DNA from: Macrothele yani
Taxonomy: Eukaryota; Arthropoda; Arachnida; Araneae; Macrothelidae
Assembly (NCBI GenBank): GCA_039090855.1
Contig: CM077027.1
Location: forward strand, 105,375,187 to 105,439,186
Direction: 5' to 3'
Length of the DNA stretch: 64,000 nucleotides
In this document: positions 1-11,449 of the stretch, one piece after another
Layout of the letters: each line of letters opens with the position of its first letter
Position numbering within the stretch: position 1 is the first letter of the stretch
Notes under the pieces: model-generated
Database searches by the model: none
The model's input: only the letters and a program-made list of their open reading frames with translations
Told to the model about the DNA's origin: nothing
Program-made: the position numbers and the translations under genes

Positions 1-179
1 CTATACAGACACTAGACCTTCAACCTAACACCTAAACGGAACTTCAGAAGGCAGCTATCCTGAATACTTATAGGATAGTAAGGAAGTTCCTGGACAACTG
101 AGAGAAAATAAATATCACTTCCCAGACTTGGTACGTCGTACCCGTCCCGAAAGAAAGAGAAAAAACCTCAGGAAGGGGT

Positions 180-600
180 GGAATCTTTATAATAATAATA
201 AAAATAATAAATAAATAATGGAAATAATAAATAAATAATAGAACTAATAAATAAATAAATAAATAAATAACAGAAATAAGAAATAAATAAATAATAAAAA
301 TAAATAAATAATAAAAATAAATAAAGAATAAAAATAAATAAATAAATATAAATAAAAACATAATAATTATTTATAATAAATAAATATTAAAACAATAAAT
401 AAAGAATAAAAATAAATAAATAAATAAATATAAATAAAAACATAATAATTATTTATAATAAATAAATATTAAAACAATAAATAAAGAATAAAAATAAATA
501 AATAAATATAAATAAAAACATATAAAAATTATTTATAATAAATAAATATTAAAACAATAAATAAGAAATGCATATAATAAATAGATAAATATAACAAATA
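180..600. repeat. AT-rich low-complexity DNA with ~82-bp tandem repeat
   Basis: Positions 180-360 are irregular AATAA/AAATAAAT runs. From about 361 a unit of about 82 bases repeats roughly three times: the landmark ATTTATAATA recurs at 369, 451 and 531. The composition would give long Phe/Ile/Tyr/Leu reading frames on the minus strand, but these are products of composition and not genes. From 600 to 1170 I see only unique AT-rich DNA with nothing recognisable. Confidence 0.85.
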
Positions 601-1179
601 AATAAACAAATGCAGTCGGACTTGTGTATAACGAAGGTGAAGGGGATGTTAAAAACATTCAGTACATGCGAACTTCATATAACCGGACAAAGAAAAAAGG
701 GCGGTTTGTTGCACATTTCACTATGTTGTAATTAAACTAGTCAATTATAAGCCATTTTTCAAATAATCTATAGCAGTTACCAAACAGTTAATTGGACAAT
801 ATAGCTAGCAAAAAATATGAGTGAGATCTGCAATAAGCAAAACATTTAACAATTACAAAAATTAAAGTAACTGCCAAAATTTCCAAATTTCGTTTTACAT
901 TTGCCTTGCTTAAGTCGGAAACATGAGTCAATTGTTGCTTGTTTTGAGCTTGTCATGATAATTGTTTTAAATAATACTAGTTACAAGTAATAGGTTGTCC
1001 ATAATGAAATGTCCGATTTTTGAACTCTTGTGTTTTGACAATGTGATGTGTTCAACACAGCGAATATGTATACAATTGTCATATATCCTTGGAAAGTTTG
1101 AAATCTGCAGATTGTAACCTTTTGGTTCACTTTATTAACAAATAATATTTCCTACTCTATATTTCCGTTTCAGTGAAAA

Positions 1180-2193
1180 ATGAATATTCGTGATTTTCGG
1201 GCAATTTTCCTCTAGTCCAAACTGGGCCACAACGCAGCGCAAGCGACGCGAAACATTGTTGGCGCCTTTGGGTAGGATGCAGCTAACGAGCGTATGGTGC
1301 GAAGATGGTTTGCAAAATTCAAGGTTGGCGATACGAACCTCGACAATGAAGAACGTGGACGACCGAGTACCGTCATCGATGACGGCGCATTGAAGGCGCT
1401 TGTTGAAGCAGATCCACTCACAGATGTTCGTGAACTTGCGGGAGAACTGGGAGTAAGTAAATCAGATGTTTCTGGGCACATCAACCAAATTGGAAAGTCC
1501 AATAAGCTCGACAAATGGGTGCCACATGAATTGAACGAAAATCAACAATATCGTCGTTTGGAAGCCTCGTCGGAGCTGCTTTTGCGCAACAAAACCGATC
1601 CTTTTCTCGATCGCATCGTGACATGCGACGAAAAGTGGATCCTGTACGTCAATCGTCAACGTTCTCCGTTGTGGTTAGATCACGACAAAGCTCCTCAAAG
1701 CTCCTCTTTTTCCCAAACAGAAAATCCATCAACAGAAGGTTATGGTGGCTGTTGTCGGTGGTCTTCAACCAGTTTAATCCAGTACAGCTTCCTGAATGTG
1801 GGCGAAACTATTACCGCAAAGTAATGCCAGGAAATCGACGAAATGAACTGCAACGCATTCGCCCATCATAAGTCAACAGAAAGGGCCCAATACTTCTGCC
1901 CGACAACGCGAGACCGCACGTCTCGCATATCACTCTGCAAAAGTTCAGCGAATTGAGCTATAAAACTCTACCTCATCCACCATATTCCCCAGACCTTTCG
2001 CCAACAGACTACCATTTTTTCTAGATGTGGGCCAATTTTTGTAGGGAAAATTTTTCAAAACCAAGCTGATTCTCAAAATGCCTTTCAAACTTTCCTCGCT
2101 TCCAGAACTCCTCATTTTTATGCTACAAGAATACATAACCTTGTTTCTCGTTGCCAAAAATATGTCGAATCGAATGGTTCTTATTTCGATTAA
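1180..2193 (+). pseudogene. Decayed mariner transposase, Hsmar/cecropia-like
   Basis: This is a mariner (Tc1/mariner superfamily) transposase remnant, a nuclear cut-and-paste enzyme for TA targets. It begins MNIRDFRAIF at 1180. An N-terminal helix-turn-helix region includes VRRWFAKFKVGDTNLDNEERG. The mariner hallmarks WVPHELNENQ and IVTCDEKWILY (first catalytic Asp) follow around 1515-1650. The second Asp lies in LLPDNARPHV near 1900, and YSPDLSPTDYHFF, carrying the third Asp, lies near 1980-2020. The end YVESNGSYFD then a stop falls at 2161-2193. In-frame stops (near 1215 and after DYHFF) and at least one frameshift after about 1690 show it is dead. The ~340-codon span matches the family. 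I could not identify its TIRs with confidence. Confidence 0.85.
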
Positions 2194-2302
2194 TCATCTT
2201 TATTCTGAGCAAGGTGTGATTGACGAACAGTGTACAAATCATACATTTCATTAAGGACAACGTAATACACCAGACTATGCGCAATCAAAAACATTTCTAG
2301 CT

Positions 2303-2565
2303 TAGTAAAAATCCTTTTATTTACTGGCGTGAAAAAGTATACAAAGTCGCCAAGCTTTCGCCCTCCACTTTGAGGCTTTTTGAAGGCAGTAGATAGACAA
2401 AATTTCGTATAACTCATTTAAAGGCAGTAGATAGACATAAAATGTATTTATCAATGCCTATCATTTATGTCTATCGCTGCCATGAAAAAACTTCCCAGTG
2501 GAGAGCGAAAGCTGGGTGACTTTGTATTCCTTTTTACGCCAGTAAATAAAGGATTTTTATTAACC
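2303..2565. mobile_element. Foldback MITE-like element
   Basis: About 66 bases at 2303-2369 reappear reverse-complemented at 2498-2564 with only a few mismatches. The shared core includes TTTACTGGCGT. Inside, a second nested inverted pair (GGCAGTAGATAGACA near 2385 and 2424 against TGTCTATCGCTGCC near 2470) extends the hairpin. There is no coding capacity. The size and structure fit a non-autonomous TIR element. The family is unknown and a target duplication is unclear. From 2566 to 2896 I see nothing else. Confidence 0.65.
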
Positions 2566-2896
2566 TATAAGCCTTTTAGATTGTATTTTTTCAAATGTAT
2601 TTAAACTTCTTTTGACGCGGTAATTATATTTCTAGATGCAAAATGAACAATTCTTGTCTTGTTAGTAAGGGAAACCACGGGGTGTTGTCTACAGCAGGTA
2701 ATTCCTTACTTTCCAGTGCAAGAGAAAGAAGTAAAAATATGGGTGAACACCGCTTATTTTGTTTGCCGACAACTGTGATGAACTTCGACATATGCGTTTT
2801 CCCCAGAAAAGTGCTGTTCTCAATATCCAATTAAAATAACATCAGAGCAAATTTAAAAGTTCAACGGTTCTATAAAAACTTTGGTTCCGCATAGTC

Positions 2897-3809
2897 GCAT
2901 CATGAACGTTAGCGCGGGAATTAGGGTGTGTTGCGCAACAACCTGTGTCAGCACGTACCGTTCGACGTCGTCTGCAGGAGCGGGGACTTGTCGCACGGCG
3001 CCCATTGCTCCGATTACCACTGACGTTACACCACCGGCGAGTGCGGCGGCAGTGGGCCGTTGAACGCCGCACCTAGACTACGGAATGGCACGACATTGTC
3101 TTCTCCGACGAATCCCGCTTCTGCCTGCAAAACTACGATGGACGGATCCGCGTGTGGTGGCACCGCGGCGAGAGACTGTATGGCACCTGCATTTTGCACC
3201 GCCATACCGGTCCGTCGCCTGGCGTTATGGTTTAGGGCGCAATTGGATATGACACCCGCACCCATCTGGTGCGCATCGCCGGTACACTCAACAGCCACCA
3301 CTACATCTCCGACGTTTTGCAGCCTGCAGTCCTCCCTTACCTGCAGGACCTGCCAGCGCTCACGTTTCAACAGGACAAAGCGCGCCCGCACGTGGCACGC
3401 ATCGTGCAACACTTCTTCACGGCCCACCAGGTGTCACTGTTGCCGTGGCCCGCCTGTTCACCCGATATGTCGCCCATCGAACATGTCTGATCGTTGATCG
3501 GCAACCGAGTGGCCAGGCAAGCAGCACCTGTGGCTACGCCTTATGAACTGTGGCAACGTGTGGAAGCAGCCTGGACCGACATATCCCAAGCACACATCCA
3601 AAGCCTCTTTCGTTCGGTGCCGCGGCGTGTAACGGCCGTTATTGTCAACCATGGGGGCCACACGAACTATTTATGTCTGCGTGTTCCGCAAGTCGTACAG
3701 GTCTGTAAGCTCAATCGTTTCATCTTTGTATCTGTTGTTATGTGTCCAGTATATCTGGCTTTGCTATCTCGGGTCATTCTTGGTGTTGCATTTTGGGTGG
3801 CCAGCAGTG
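2897..3809 (+). mobile_element. 5'-truncated Tc1-like element, family A copy 1
   Basis: Homologous to the full copies at 12543-13941 and 51822-53231, but only from about 2897 onward, so the left TIR and transposase N-terminus are missing. The right TIR (GGTGTTGCATTTTGGGTGGC and CAGCAGTG) ends at 3809, followed by TA. Translation in shifting frames gives a DESRFCLQ-like stretch near 3105, LVRIAGTLNSHHYISDVLQP near 3275, FQQDKARPHVARIV near 3366 and CSPDMSPIEHV near 3460, the last ending in TGA. DKA replaces the usual DNA. The normal stop after HTNY has changed from TGA to TTA. It is a non-functional relic. Confidence 0.85.
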
Positions 3810-3815
3810 TACATA

Positions 3816-5032
3816 TACTGAAGTGCCAGAAAAACTGGTACAGACGAGCTTATGGAAAACACGTAGCAACGTCCCCTATGCTCGTGCTCGGTTGCATCCG
3901 CCAGTGCGTATATAAAGCGACAGATATTCTTGCTAGCTTTCAGAGTTCTTTTCGGCATGAGAATGACAAGTAATAACGATTTAAGCGATTGTTAACGCGG
4001 TGTCATAGTTGGCGCTCGTAAGATGGACCATAATATTTCGGAGGTAGAAACGAAATTCGGATTTTCACGGACGACCATTGCAAGGGTTTTCCGTGACTAC
4101 AAGAATTCCGCCAAATCCTCCAACCTACGACACCAGTGTGACCGTAAAAAGACACTGGGTGATTGTGACCATCGTCGGCTGTCAAGAATTGTTTCACGCA
4201 ATAGGCGTGCAACACTCTCGCAAGTATAATCGGAATTCAATGCTAGAGCCTCAGCAAAATCAGCGTCCGGTTTGTGCAACGTACCCTGCACGATATGGGC
4301 TTTGGGAGCCGACGCTCAACTAGAGTCCCCTTGATAGGTGCACGACAAAGAGCTATGCGCCTCGCTTGGGCACGACAACACCGCCACTGGACACTTGATG
4401 ACTGCTGGAAACAAGTAGCCTGATCTGACGAGTTGAGTTTCCAACTGTATCGCGCAGATGGAAGGATTCGTGTGTGGACAAACCCCATGAAGCCATGGAT
4501 CCCGCCTGTTAACAGGGAACTGTACTGGCTAGTGGGGTGTCCGTAATGGTATGGGGTGTGTTTATCTGAACTTCACTGTGACCGCTGGTACGTCTACAAA
4601 TGTCTGTGACCGGCCAACGCTATGTGCGCATCCTTTCTGACGAGGTACACCCGTTCATGTCCGGCATTCATGCTGATGGGTTGGGCCTATTCCAACAGGA
4701 CAATGCACCTCCACACAAGTGTCGGGACGTCACATTATGGTTAGAGGAGCATTCATCTGAGTTTGAGGTGTTACCATTCGCAAGTCCCCAGATCTGAACG
4801 TGATAGAACACATTTGGGATGCCATGCAACGCGCTATCGAACACAGGAATCCGTTACCTCTGAATACACCCAAATTGTGGAACGCTCTGCAGGAAGTATG
4901 GTGTGCATTGCCTACAGCCTACTTCCAGAAGCTAATGGAGTCCATGCCCCGTCGTATTTCTACAGTCATGCGCTCCCGTGGGGAACCTACCAAGTATTAA
5001 GCTGGTGTACCAGTTTTTCTGGCACTTCAGTG
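3816..5032 (+). mobile_element. Tc1-like element, family B, decayed
   Basis: TIRs of about 25 bp (left CTGAAGTGCCAGAAAAACTG from 3818, right CAGTTTTTCTGGCACTTCAG at 5011-5030) with TA at 3814-3815 and 5033-5034 define a ~1.2-kb element. Transposase pieces on the plus strand start at MDHNISEVETKFGFSRTTIA (4023, a helix-turn-helix segment). They continue through LAWARQHRHWTLDD near 4358 and SDELSFQLYRADGRIRVW near 4424. The second Asp is in GLGLFQQDNAPPH near 4680, and IEHIWDAMQRAIEH is near 4803. The C-terminus is SMPRRISTVMRSRGEPTKY, stopping at 5000. Several stops and frameshifts make it inactive. Its left end sits 6 bp from the right end of the family A copy. Confidence 0.87.
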
Positions 5033-5036
5033 TATA

Positions 5037-6238
5037 CACAGTCAAGTCACATTACTGTGACCACATCAAACTTTTGACGTCAACAGCGCGTAGCCAAAAA
5101 AAGAAGGCACGTGTCGTGAGCTAGCTTGGAGAGTATGTAAGGTGTATTGTAGGCAATCTGGAAACATATCACTTGTTGATGTCATGGATAAAAGGAGCGA
5201 TTTATCAGATCTGCAAAAAGAAATGATTATCGGCTTTCGGGCCAACGGTGGCAGTATTTATGAAACAGCGCAATTTGTGAACTGTTCGCGTGCTGCTGTA
5301 GTTAAAGTGTATCGTGATTGGAGAAATGGCACCATTGCGAATAAGCGACGTGAAAACTGTGGAGCACAACGTGCCTTTGTTGTGAGAGGTGAACGTCAGC
5401 TGTGAAGGTGCGTGAAAGCCGATCGACACGCTACAGTGGAGCAACTCACTGGCCGAATTAACCACGGGGCTACCTGAAGTGTGTCTAAAACGACAGTTCA
5501 GCGAACCCTGCTGCGTATGGGGCTCCGATGCAGACGGTTAGTCGCTGTACCTATGCTAACGAAGGGGCATCGCACGGCAGCATCGGAATTGGACCTCTGC
5601 TTATTGGCAAAGGATTGTCTTCTCCAATGAGTCACGTTTGCTGCTTCATCGAACAGATGGAGGTTGGCTATAAGGCGAGAAACATCGGAGAACAAACACT
5701 CTTCAACCATTCCTGGAAGAACACAAGCCGGTGGGGGCAGCGTTATGGTCTGGGAAATGTTTTCTTGACATTCTATGGGCCCACTCATGCCTGTTAAAAG
5801 CACTATGGACCGAATTCGTTATGAATCCATCCTTGCAAACCACATACATGCTGATTGTCTCCCTGGGGTAGATGGGATCTTACAGAACGACAATGTGACG
5901 TGTCACACAGCAATAAAATGCCCAGGAATGGTTGGAAGAGCACGATGAAGATTTCGAAGTACATCCCTGGCCCCCTAATTCCCCAGACGTAAACCCAATT
6001 GAGCATGTTGAGCCTGTGTGGGACCACCTTGATCATGTTGTTCACTCTATGGATCCTCCACTAAGAATACTCCAGCAGCTGTCAGATGCACTGCAGTCAG
6101 CATGGCTTCACATACCTGTGAACACCTTCCAGCACCTTATTCAGTCACTCCCAGCACGTGTAGCTGCTGTCCGTGCTGCACACGGCGGTTACTCTGGATA
6201 TTAGCTAGTGGTCACAATAAATTGACTCCTCGACCGTG
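5037..6238 (+). mobile_element. Tc1-like element, family C, decayed
   Basis: The left end CACAGTCAAGTCACATTA at 5037 and the right end, whose complement reads CACGGTCGAGGAGTCAATTT from 6238, are matching TIRs that both lead into TGTGACCAC. TA flanks at 5035-5036 and 6239-6240. The transposase starts at MDKRSDLSDLQKEMIIGFRA (5184) with an HTH (SIYETAQFVNCSRAAVVKVY). IVFSNESRLLLH near 5607 shows the first catalytic position as Asn instead of Asp. LQNDNVTCHT lies near 5880 and NSPDVNPIEHVEPVWDHLDH near 5980. The C-terminus SLPARVAAVRAAHGGYSGY ends at 6204. Stops and frameshifts are present. It directly abuts family B, the two being separated by TATA. Confidence 0.85.
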
Positions 6239-6555
6239 TATAAATATATACATGGTGATTCAGAAATCATGGGACAAACTTTAAGGGGTGATAGAACACA
6301 CTGCAACAAACATTTTTTGTATAGTAATGTATGGGTGTAAGTGAAGCGTTGAGGCACAAACACAAGAAATTCCCAGCTCATGTGCTATACACAGATCAGG
6401 AGATTTTTACACACGAAGGTGTTTTCAATGTACACAATTGTCATGTGTGGGCAACTTCTAACCCACACGCTACACGTCCACATGCGTACAAAGAACGATT
6501 CTCTATGAATGTGTGGGCGGGTATAGTGAACGACTTCCTGCTTGGCCCATATCTA

Positions 6556-8109
6556 CACTGGCGTACAAAAATTAAGGACAAGACGGGTTTTCGAATGTAA
6601 CATCAGGAAAAAGGGCTTCACATCGACTGAAATCATGCCATAAGATCCCCAATATGTAAGAATGTGGGCCAAGTGAGCAAAACCGTCCAAACAAGAAATC
6701 CAAAGGATACAAAGGCACTTTATTAAAAAGGTAACTTCGAGCACAACTGGACAGAAGACAAAAACGTCCGTGTGACAGGCGGCTGCCAAGAAAAACCCAG
6801 TCTTTAGTAGGGGATATGATCACCTCTGACTGCGTTGCAGTATTTACAACGTCTGTCCATGCTGAGGACGAGGTTGTCAAGTAGCTGTTGTGGCACCGCG
6901 GCCTATTCCTCTTGTAGCGCCAATCGCATCTGCGGAATTGCTGCTGGTGGATGGTGACATGCTGCCAAGCGTCTCCCGGGAATGTCCCACACGTGTTCGA
7001 TTGGATTTAAATCCGGAGACCTTGCGAGCCAATCCATGCTTTGAATATCTTCACTCTCCAACAGCTCTGCGACAGCCATTGTGCGATGAGCTTTAGCGTT
7101 GTCATCCATGAAGAGTAACTCAGGACCCACAGCCCCTCTAAACAGACGCACGTGAGGCATTAGAACCGAGGTATAATAGCGGACACCAGTGACTGAACCT
7201 CCTTGTGAGTTGTGGAGGTCAGTACGGCTACCAAGCATGATACTGCCCCAAACGAGAATTCCGCTACCTCCAAACCGGTCTCTTCCGATGATGTTGGAGG
7301 TGTGGTTGCGTGTTCCCTGCTCTCTCCAGATGTGTATACGTCCAGAATCACTAGTCAGACTAAATCGGCTCTCATCCGTAAAGAGAACTCGACCCCATTG
7401 CTGATGTGTCCAGGTGTTGTGTTCCTGGCACCACAGAAACCGCCGTCTCCGATGAGCAGGCGTTAATGGCACACACCGTACTGGTCTTCGTGCAAATAAA
7501 CCACCTTTGTGCAACCTCCTGGCCACGATAAAACGCGATAACGGACGTCTAGTTGTCAGTTGCACGTGCCTTGCGATTTCTCCTGCTGTCTGCCGTCTGT
7601 CTCTTCTTGCCTGTAGGACAATATACCGGTCGTCCGCCGCCGTGGTTGCTCATGGATGACCACTGCTAAACTCTCTGATAGCTGTTCCTGTTGTTTGAAA
7701 TGCTTTCCTAGCTCGTGAAACGATGCTGTGAGCGATCCCGGACTCCTCGGCCACACTGGTCACGGTTCGACCTTCTTTCAACTTCCCAATGACGCGACCT
7801 CGGGTAAAGTCATCCAGATGTCGTCTACTGGATTGCCTGATGGCCATATCAAACGGTGGCAGCAACTCGACGTCGTTCAAACCGATGTACACAGTGCAAT
7901 AACTTTCACTGAATTGCTGAGCGTACACCGTCTGTGTGTTTTATATCCTTCCGACACTCCCCCACCCTTACGTCATGCTGCATTTATGCGCATGCCCAAC
8001 CGTACCGGATCCTAGTCTATCTCCTGAGTGGTCTTTTGGTCCGTTCTGCCTCATCGTTCCGCTGTCATGATAATTTCTCCTCTTCGTCTTTAATTTTTGC
8101 ACACCAATG
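6556..8109 (-). mobile_element. Nested Tc1-like element, family D copy 1
   Basis: TIRs: left CACTGGCGTACAAAAATTAA at 6556, and the right end (complement CATTGGTGTGCAAAAATTAA) finishing at 8109. TA duplications are at 6554-6555 and 8110-8111, interrupting the Leu codon of the host transposase remnant. The ~1.55-kb length and gene direction match the related element at 48871-50410. It is younger than its host element. Confidence 0.88.
6804..7928 (-). pseudogene. Tc1-like transposase, family D, two stops
   Basis: The minus-strand frame runs from 7928 to the terminal Tyr and TAA at 6804. The likely start is MAIRQSSRRHLDDFTRGRVI, inside the longer frame. HTH-type segments (TVTSVAEESGIAHSIVSRAR) come first. 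The DDE motifs are complete: LFTDESRFSL, FMDDNAKAHRT and [12 protein letters not shown]. Two nonsense codons break it: TGA near 7650 after SSGHP and TAG near 6900 after LQEE. The usual last residues CNAVRGDHIPY are present. Apart from the two stops the frame is continuous, so this copy died recently compared with its neighbours. Confidence 0.88.
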
Positions 8110-8605
8110 TACTACCAAGGCGACTCGATGGTATTTTACTGGAAGAGGTTTTACCAGAATTGCTTCAAGATGTACCACTGGTCGTCCGACAATAACTGTA
8201 GTTTCAGCATGATGGGGCGCCAGCCCATTTCAACAATAATATGCGCAATTACCTGGATGCCACTTTTGGGGCGCGATGGGTTGGCCATGGTGGACCACTC
8301 CGTTGGCCATCCCGATCGCCCGATTTATGGAGCCTTGATTACTTCTTATGGGGACATATGAAGGCCCTCATTTACGAGACTCCAAATGACTCTGTTGAGG
8401 ACCTCGTCGCTCGAATATCCGTTGCGGCTGCACGTGTGCGAGAAATACCTGGCATCTTTGAAACTGTGCGCCAATCACTCCGTCGACGCTGTCACGCATG
8501 TATTACTGTTGGTTGACGCAACTTTGAGCAATTATTGTAAACACTGCTGTGAAGAAGCACTTGTCAACGATGCTGTAAGTTAACAATTTATGTTTCCTTT
8601 CATGT

Positions 8606-9420
8606 AAAGGGATAAAGATTAATGGAGATTATCTAACCCACCTTCGTTTTGCTGATGACGTAATCATTTTTGCAACTACCCCATCAGAGCTGCAGAGTAT
8701 GATCCAGGAACTTGCTGACAAGAGTAAAGAAGTGGGATTAAAAATGAACTTTCAGAAGACAAAAGTGATGTTCAATGCTTTTACAAGAAATGAAGATTTA
8801 TCGATTGATGGAGAAAAACTGGAGATAACAGATACGTATGTTTATCTTGGACAGCAGATATCAAGTGAGGGTCACATTGATGAAGAAATTAATCGGCGTA
8901 CAAAACTTGCCTGGAGAGCTTTTGGAAGAAACAGCATAATTTTCAAGAGCAATATGCCATTATGTCTTAAAAGAAAAGTGTTTGATCAATGCATCCTTCC
9001 AGTGCTTACGTATGGTGCAGAGACGTGGACCTTAACTAAAAGAGACATACAAAGGCTGCAGACAACTCAAAGCAGCATGGAGAGGTGCATACTTGGTGTA
9101 ACCAGGAGAGATAAGAAGAGGAACTCGTGGATCCGAAAAATGACGAGAGTGGAAGACATCATGATCAGAGTTAAATCCCTGAAATGGCAATGGGCTGGAC
9201 ATACTGCCAGAAGGACAGACCATAGATGGACAGCCGAAATTTCAGATTGGATTCCAAGGGACAGGAAAAGACCCAGAAAAAGACCACATGGGAGATGGGT
9301 GGATGAAATTCGTAAATATGCGGGAGTGACATGAAGGAGACTGGCACAAGACAGACCGTTGTGGAGGAAACTTGGGGAGACCTTCGTCCAGCAGTGGATT
9401 GATAATGGTTGACAATGATG
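8606..9420 (+). mobile_element. 5'-truncated RTE LINE copy with TGATGA tail
   Basis: From about 8606 the DNA is nearly identical to 33832-34650 of the RTE copy in this window (only scattered substitutions seen). It covers the RT segment from FADDVIIF to the C-terminus (frame open 8699-9334). A TGG-to-TGA change at 9331-9333 truncates the frame before RRLAQDRPLW. It ends in a (GAT)n-type tail (9415-9435), the 3' signature of RTE-clade LINEs. Abrupt 5' truncation is typical of target-primed reverse transcription. It landed between the coding remnant and the right TIR of the 6251-9542 element. Confidence 0.9.
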
Positions 9421-9751
9421 ATGATGATGATGATTTGTGCCTCAACGCGTCACTTGCACCCATACATTCCTATACAACTTTTTTTGTTGCAGTGTGCTCT
9501 ACCATCCCTTAAAGTTTGTCCCTTGAGTTCTGAATTACCCTGTATATACAGTATACACAGTGCGACAAAGAATTTTTAAGAGTGGCGCTAGATTTCAGCG
9601 TACGGTGGCGCCACCAGTTAATCGCGAATGTTTTATAAACCGTGACCATCTGCTTGCTTTCTGCCAAAAGTACTGCGCAGTTGTTAAAGTAACTCAAACG
9701 AAACGGGCGTTCATTAGAGAAGTAAAATTTTTTTCATGTTGAATTATTAAG

Positions 9752-10783
9752 ATGGAACAAAGGGCTGTTATTAAATTTAACGCAAAACTTGGTAAAAGGG
9801 CCTCGGAAACATACGAAATGATGAAACAAGTTTACGGTGAGTTTTGTTTAAGTAGATCATGTGTTTTCTTGTGGCACAAACGTTTTTTTGGATGGAAGAG
9901 AGACGCGAGAAGATAAGCATACCGGAAGACCAAGTTCATCTAGGACACCTGTGATTATTGAAAAAGTGCGTGATTTCGTGGCAAACAATCGATGAGCGTC
10001 ACTGTGAATGATGGAAGAGTCTTTAAACATCAACAAACAAACGATTCGAACCATCCTGCATGAAGATTTGGGCAAAAAAAAAGTCTGTGCTAAATTTGTT
10101 CCACACACGTTAACCAATGAACAAAAATCAAGGAGAAGTGCACATTGCAGGGACATCATTTCAACCACTGAAAATGATCCAAACTTCTTAAAATGGATTG
10201 TTACTGGTGATGAAACATGGTGTTTTCAATATTATCCTAAAACAAAGCGACAAAGTGCGGAATGGAAGTAAAAAACTCACCACAAGCCAAAAAAACAAGA
10301 AAAGTTCCATCGAAAATCAAAACAATACTCATTACATTCTTCGATAGTAAGGGTATCCACAAAGAATTTGTTCCAAGTGGACAAACAATTACTGGTGAGT
10401 TTTATTTAAATGTTTTGAGGCGTTTTATGGGCAGAATTCGTCGCACTCGTCCAGAATATCGAGATGAAAACAGTTGGTGTTTGTTGCACGATAATGCACC
10501 CAGTCACACCTCACTTCTTGTTCGTAGATTTTTGGCGAAAAATAACGTCTGTGTGTTGAATCATCTACCGTATTCGCCTGATTTAGCACCCTGCGACTTT
10601 TCTTTGTTCCCAAAACTTAAAATGACGGTAAAAGGGTGTTATGTTTATGATATTTCGACCATTCAAACAGCTTCGACGCGTGCTTTCGAGGCAATTCCGC
10701 AAAGTGAACAGGAACAGGCATTCGAATCATTATTAAATCGCTGTAACAAGTGTATTGAAGCCGGAGGGACTTATTTTGAATAA
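9752..10783 (+). pseudogene. Mariner-like transposase (SETMAR/GVQW type), frameshifted
   Basis: Starts MEQRAVIKFNAKLGKRASET (9752). HTH material is followed by ESLNINKQTIRTILHEDLGK near 10017. KFVPHTLTNEQKSRR and IVTGDETWCFQYYPKTKRQS (first Asp) follow near 10198-10255. The second Asp is in CLLHDNAPSHTSLLVRRFLA near 10480, and LPYSPDLAPCDFSLFPKLK near 10565. The end EAGGTYFE and stop is at 10783. The C-terminal frame 10262-10783 is open and reads well. Frameshifts near 9885-9900 and about 10262, plus stops in the N-terminal third, inactivate it. Length matches mariner. TIRs were not resolved because a SINE sits just after the stop codon. Confidence 0.87.
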
Positions 10784-10803
10784 CAAACCAAAACAAATTA
10801 TAT

Positions 10804-11024
10804 GCCGCCCCGGTGGCGCAGTGGTCTAAGTGATGGCCTCTGATCATTCGTCCGAACGGGGTCCGGGTTCGAATCCCGCTGAGGCATGGATGTTGTGTTT
10901 GTTTTACGGCACTGGCTCTCTCCCTTCCCTGGAGCCAGTGACCCTAAATTAGGGACGGGCGACTGCTTATAGCCCATTGAGTTGCTCACGGTGGTCGTTA
11001 AACCTCCAATCAAAAAAAAAAAAA
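10804..11024 (+). mobile_element. tRNA-derived SINE, family A
   Basis: A tRNA-like head (GCCCCGGTGGCGCAGTGG as A box region and GGGTTCGAATCCCGC as B box) is followed by a body with ATGGATGTTGTGTTTG, CTCTCTCCCTTCCCTGGA and CCCATTGAGTTGCTCACG, then a poly-A tail. The duplication AAATTATA lies at 10795-10802 and 11025-11032. RNA polymerase III would drive it from the internal boxes, and LINE machinery would have moved it. Confidence 0.92.
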
Positions 11025-11449
11025 AAATTATAAGTTAAATGCCGTGTGATCGCAATTAAATAGGTTCTCCTATTTAACGCTTTCTAGAAAGTTATTTAGC
11101 AGTCGAAATGCAACCAAGTTTGGTACGGTGACATTTCAGGACATGCGGAAGTTATTTCCGTAATAGAAAAAAAAAGTACCAAAACTCACCACTACGGCAC
11201 TTTTATCGCTGCAAGCAACAAATACTTCATTTGTACAAGACGCTAATGCTAAACAGAGATGCTGACCTTTGCATTCACAATGCAAAGGATACTGCGCAAT
11301 GTGGTCTCCATTGTGAAGTTGTAAACCCTGAAGGATTGTCGTTCAAGGCTGCCAAATTTGTAACATGTCCTTCATAAACCACACCTTTAAAGTGTCCCCA
11401 CAACTAAGAAATTATAAGGATTACTTTCCGAAGAACGAGGTGGTCACAA

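Larger units (their letters stand above)
6361..8540 (+). pseudogene. C-terminal half of long-TIR transposase, split by a Tc1-like insertion
   Basis: Part one (6361-6555) reads HKHKKFPAHVLYTDQEIFTH with Asp in the catalytic context, then ERFSMNVWAGIVNDFLLGPY. The reading frame resumes after the insertion at about 8112 with LPRRLDG-type sequence once one TA is counted. It continues with FQHDGAPAHFNNNMRNYLDA (second Asp, near 8207-8265) and SRSPDLWSLDYFLWGHMKAL near 8313-8360. The end is RNFEQLL and TAA at 8538-8540. An in-frame TGA near 8515 and frame changes after 8112 disable it. The clean frame across the TA target shows the insertion is secondary. Confidence 0.78.
6251..9542 (+). mobile_element. 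Long-TIR TA element hosting two nested insertions
   Basis: About 110 bp at 6251-6360 (start CATGGTGATTCAG) recurs inverted at about 9434-9542. The shared blocks include ATTCAG, GGGACAAACTTTAAGGG, CACACTGCAACAAA and GCGTTGAGGCACAAA. TA flanks at 6249-6250 and 9543-9544. Removing the nested Tc1-like element (6556-8109) and the RTE fragment (8606-9420) leaves about 0.9 kb. That is too short for a whole transposase: the N-terminal coding half is missing just inside the left TIR. The remnant protein belongs to the arthropod Tc1/mariner-related group often annotated with DUF4817 (family name from memory). Confidence 0.82.

Noticed and set aside
68..361. 97-codon Phe/Ile/Tyr/Leu-rich minus-strand frame
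   Set aside because: It comes from AATAA-type low-complexity repeats; no domain and no codon signal.
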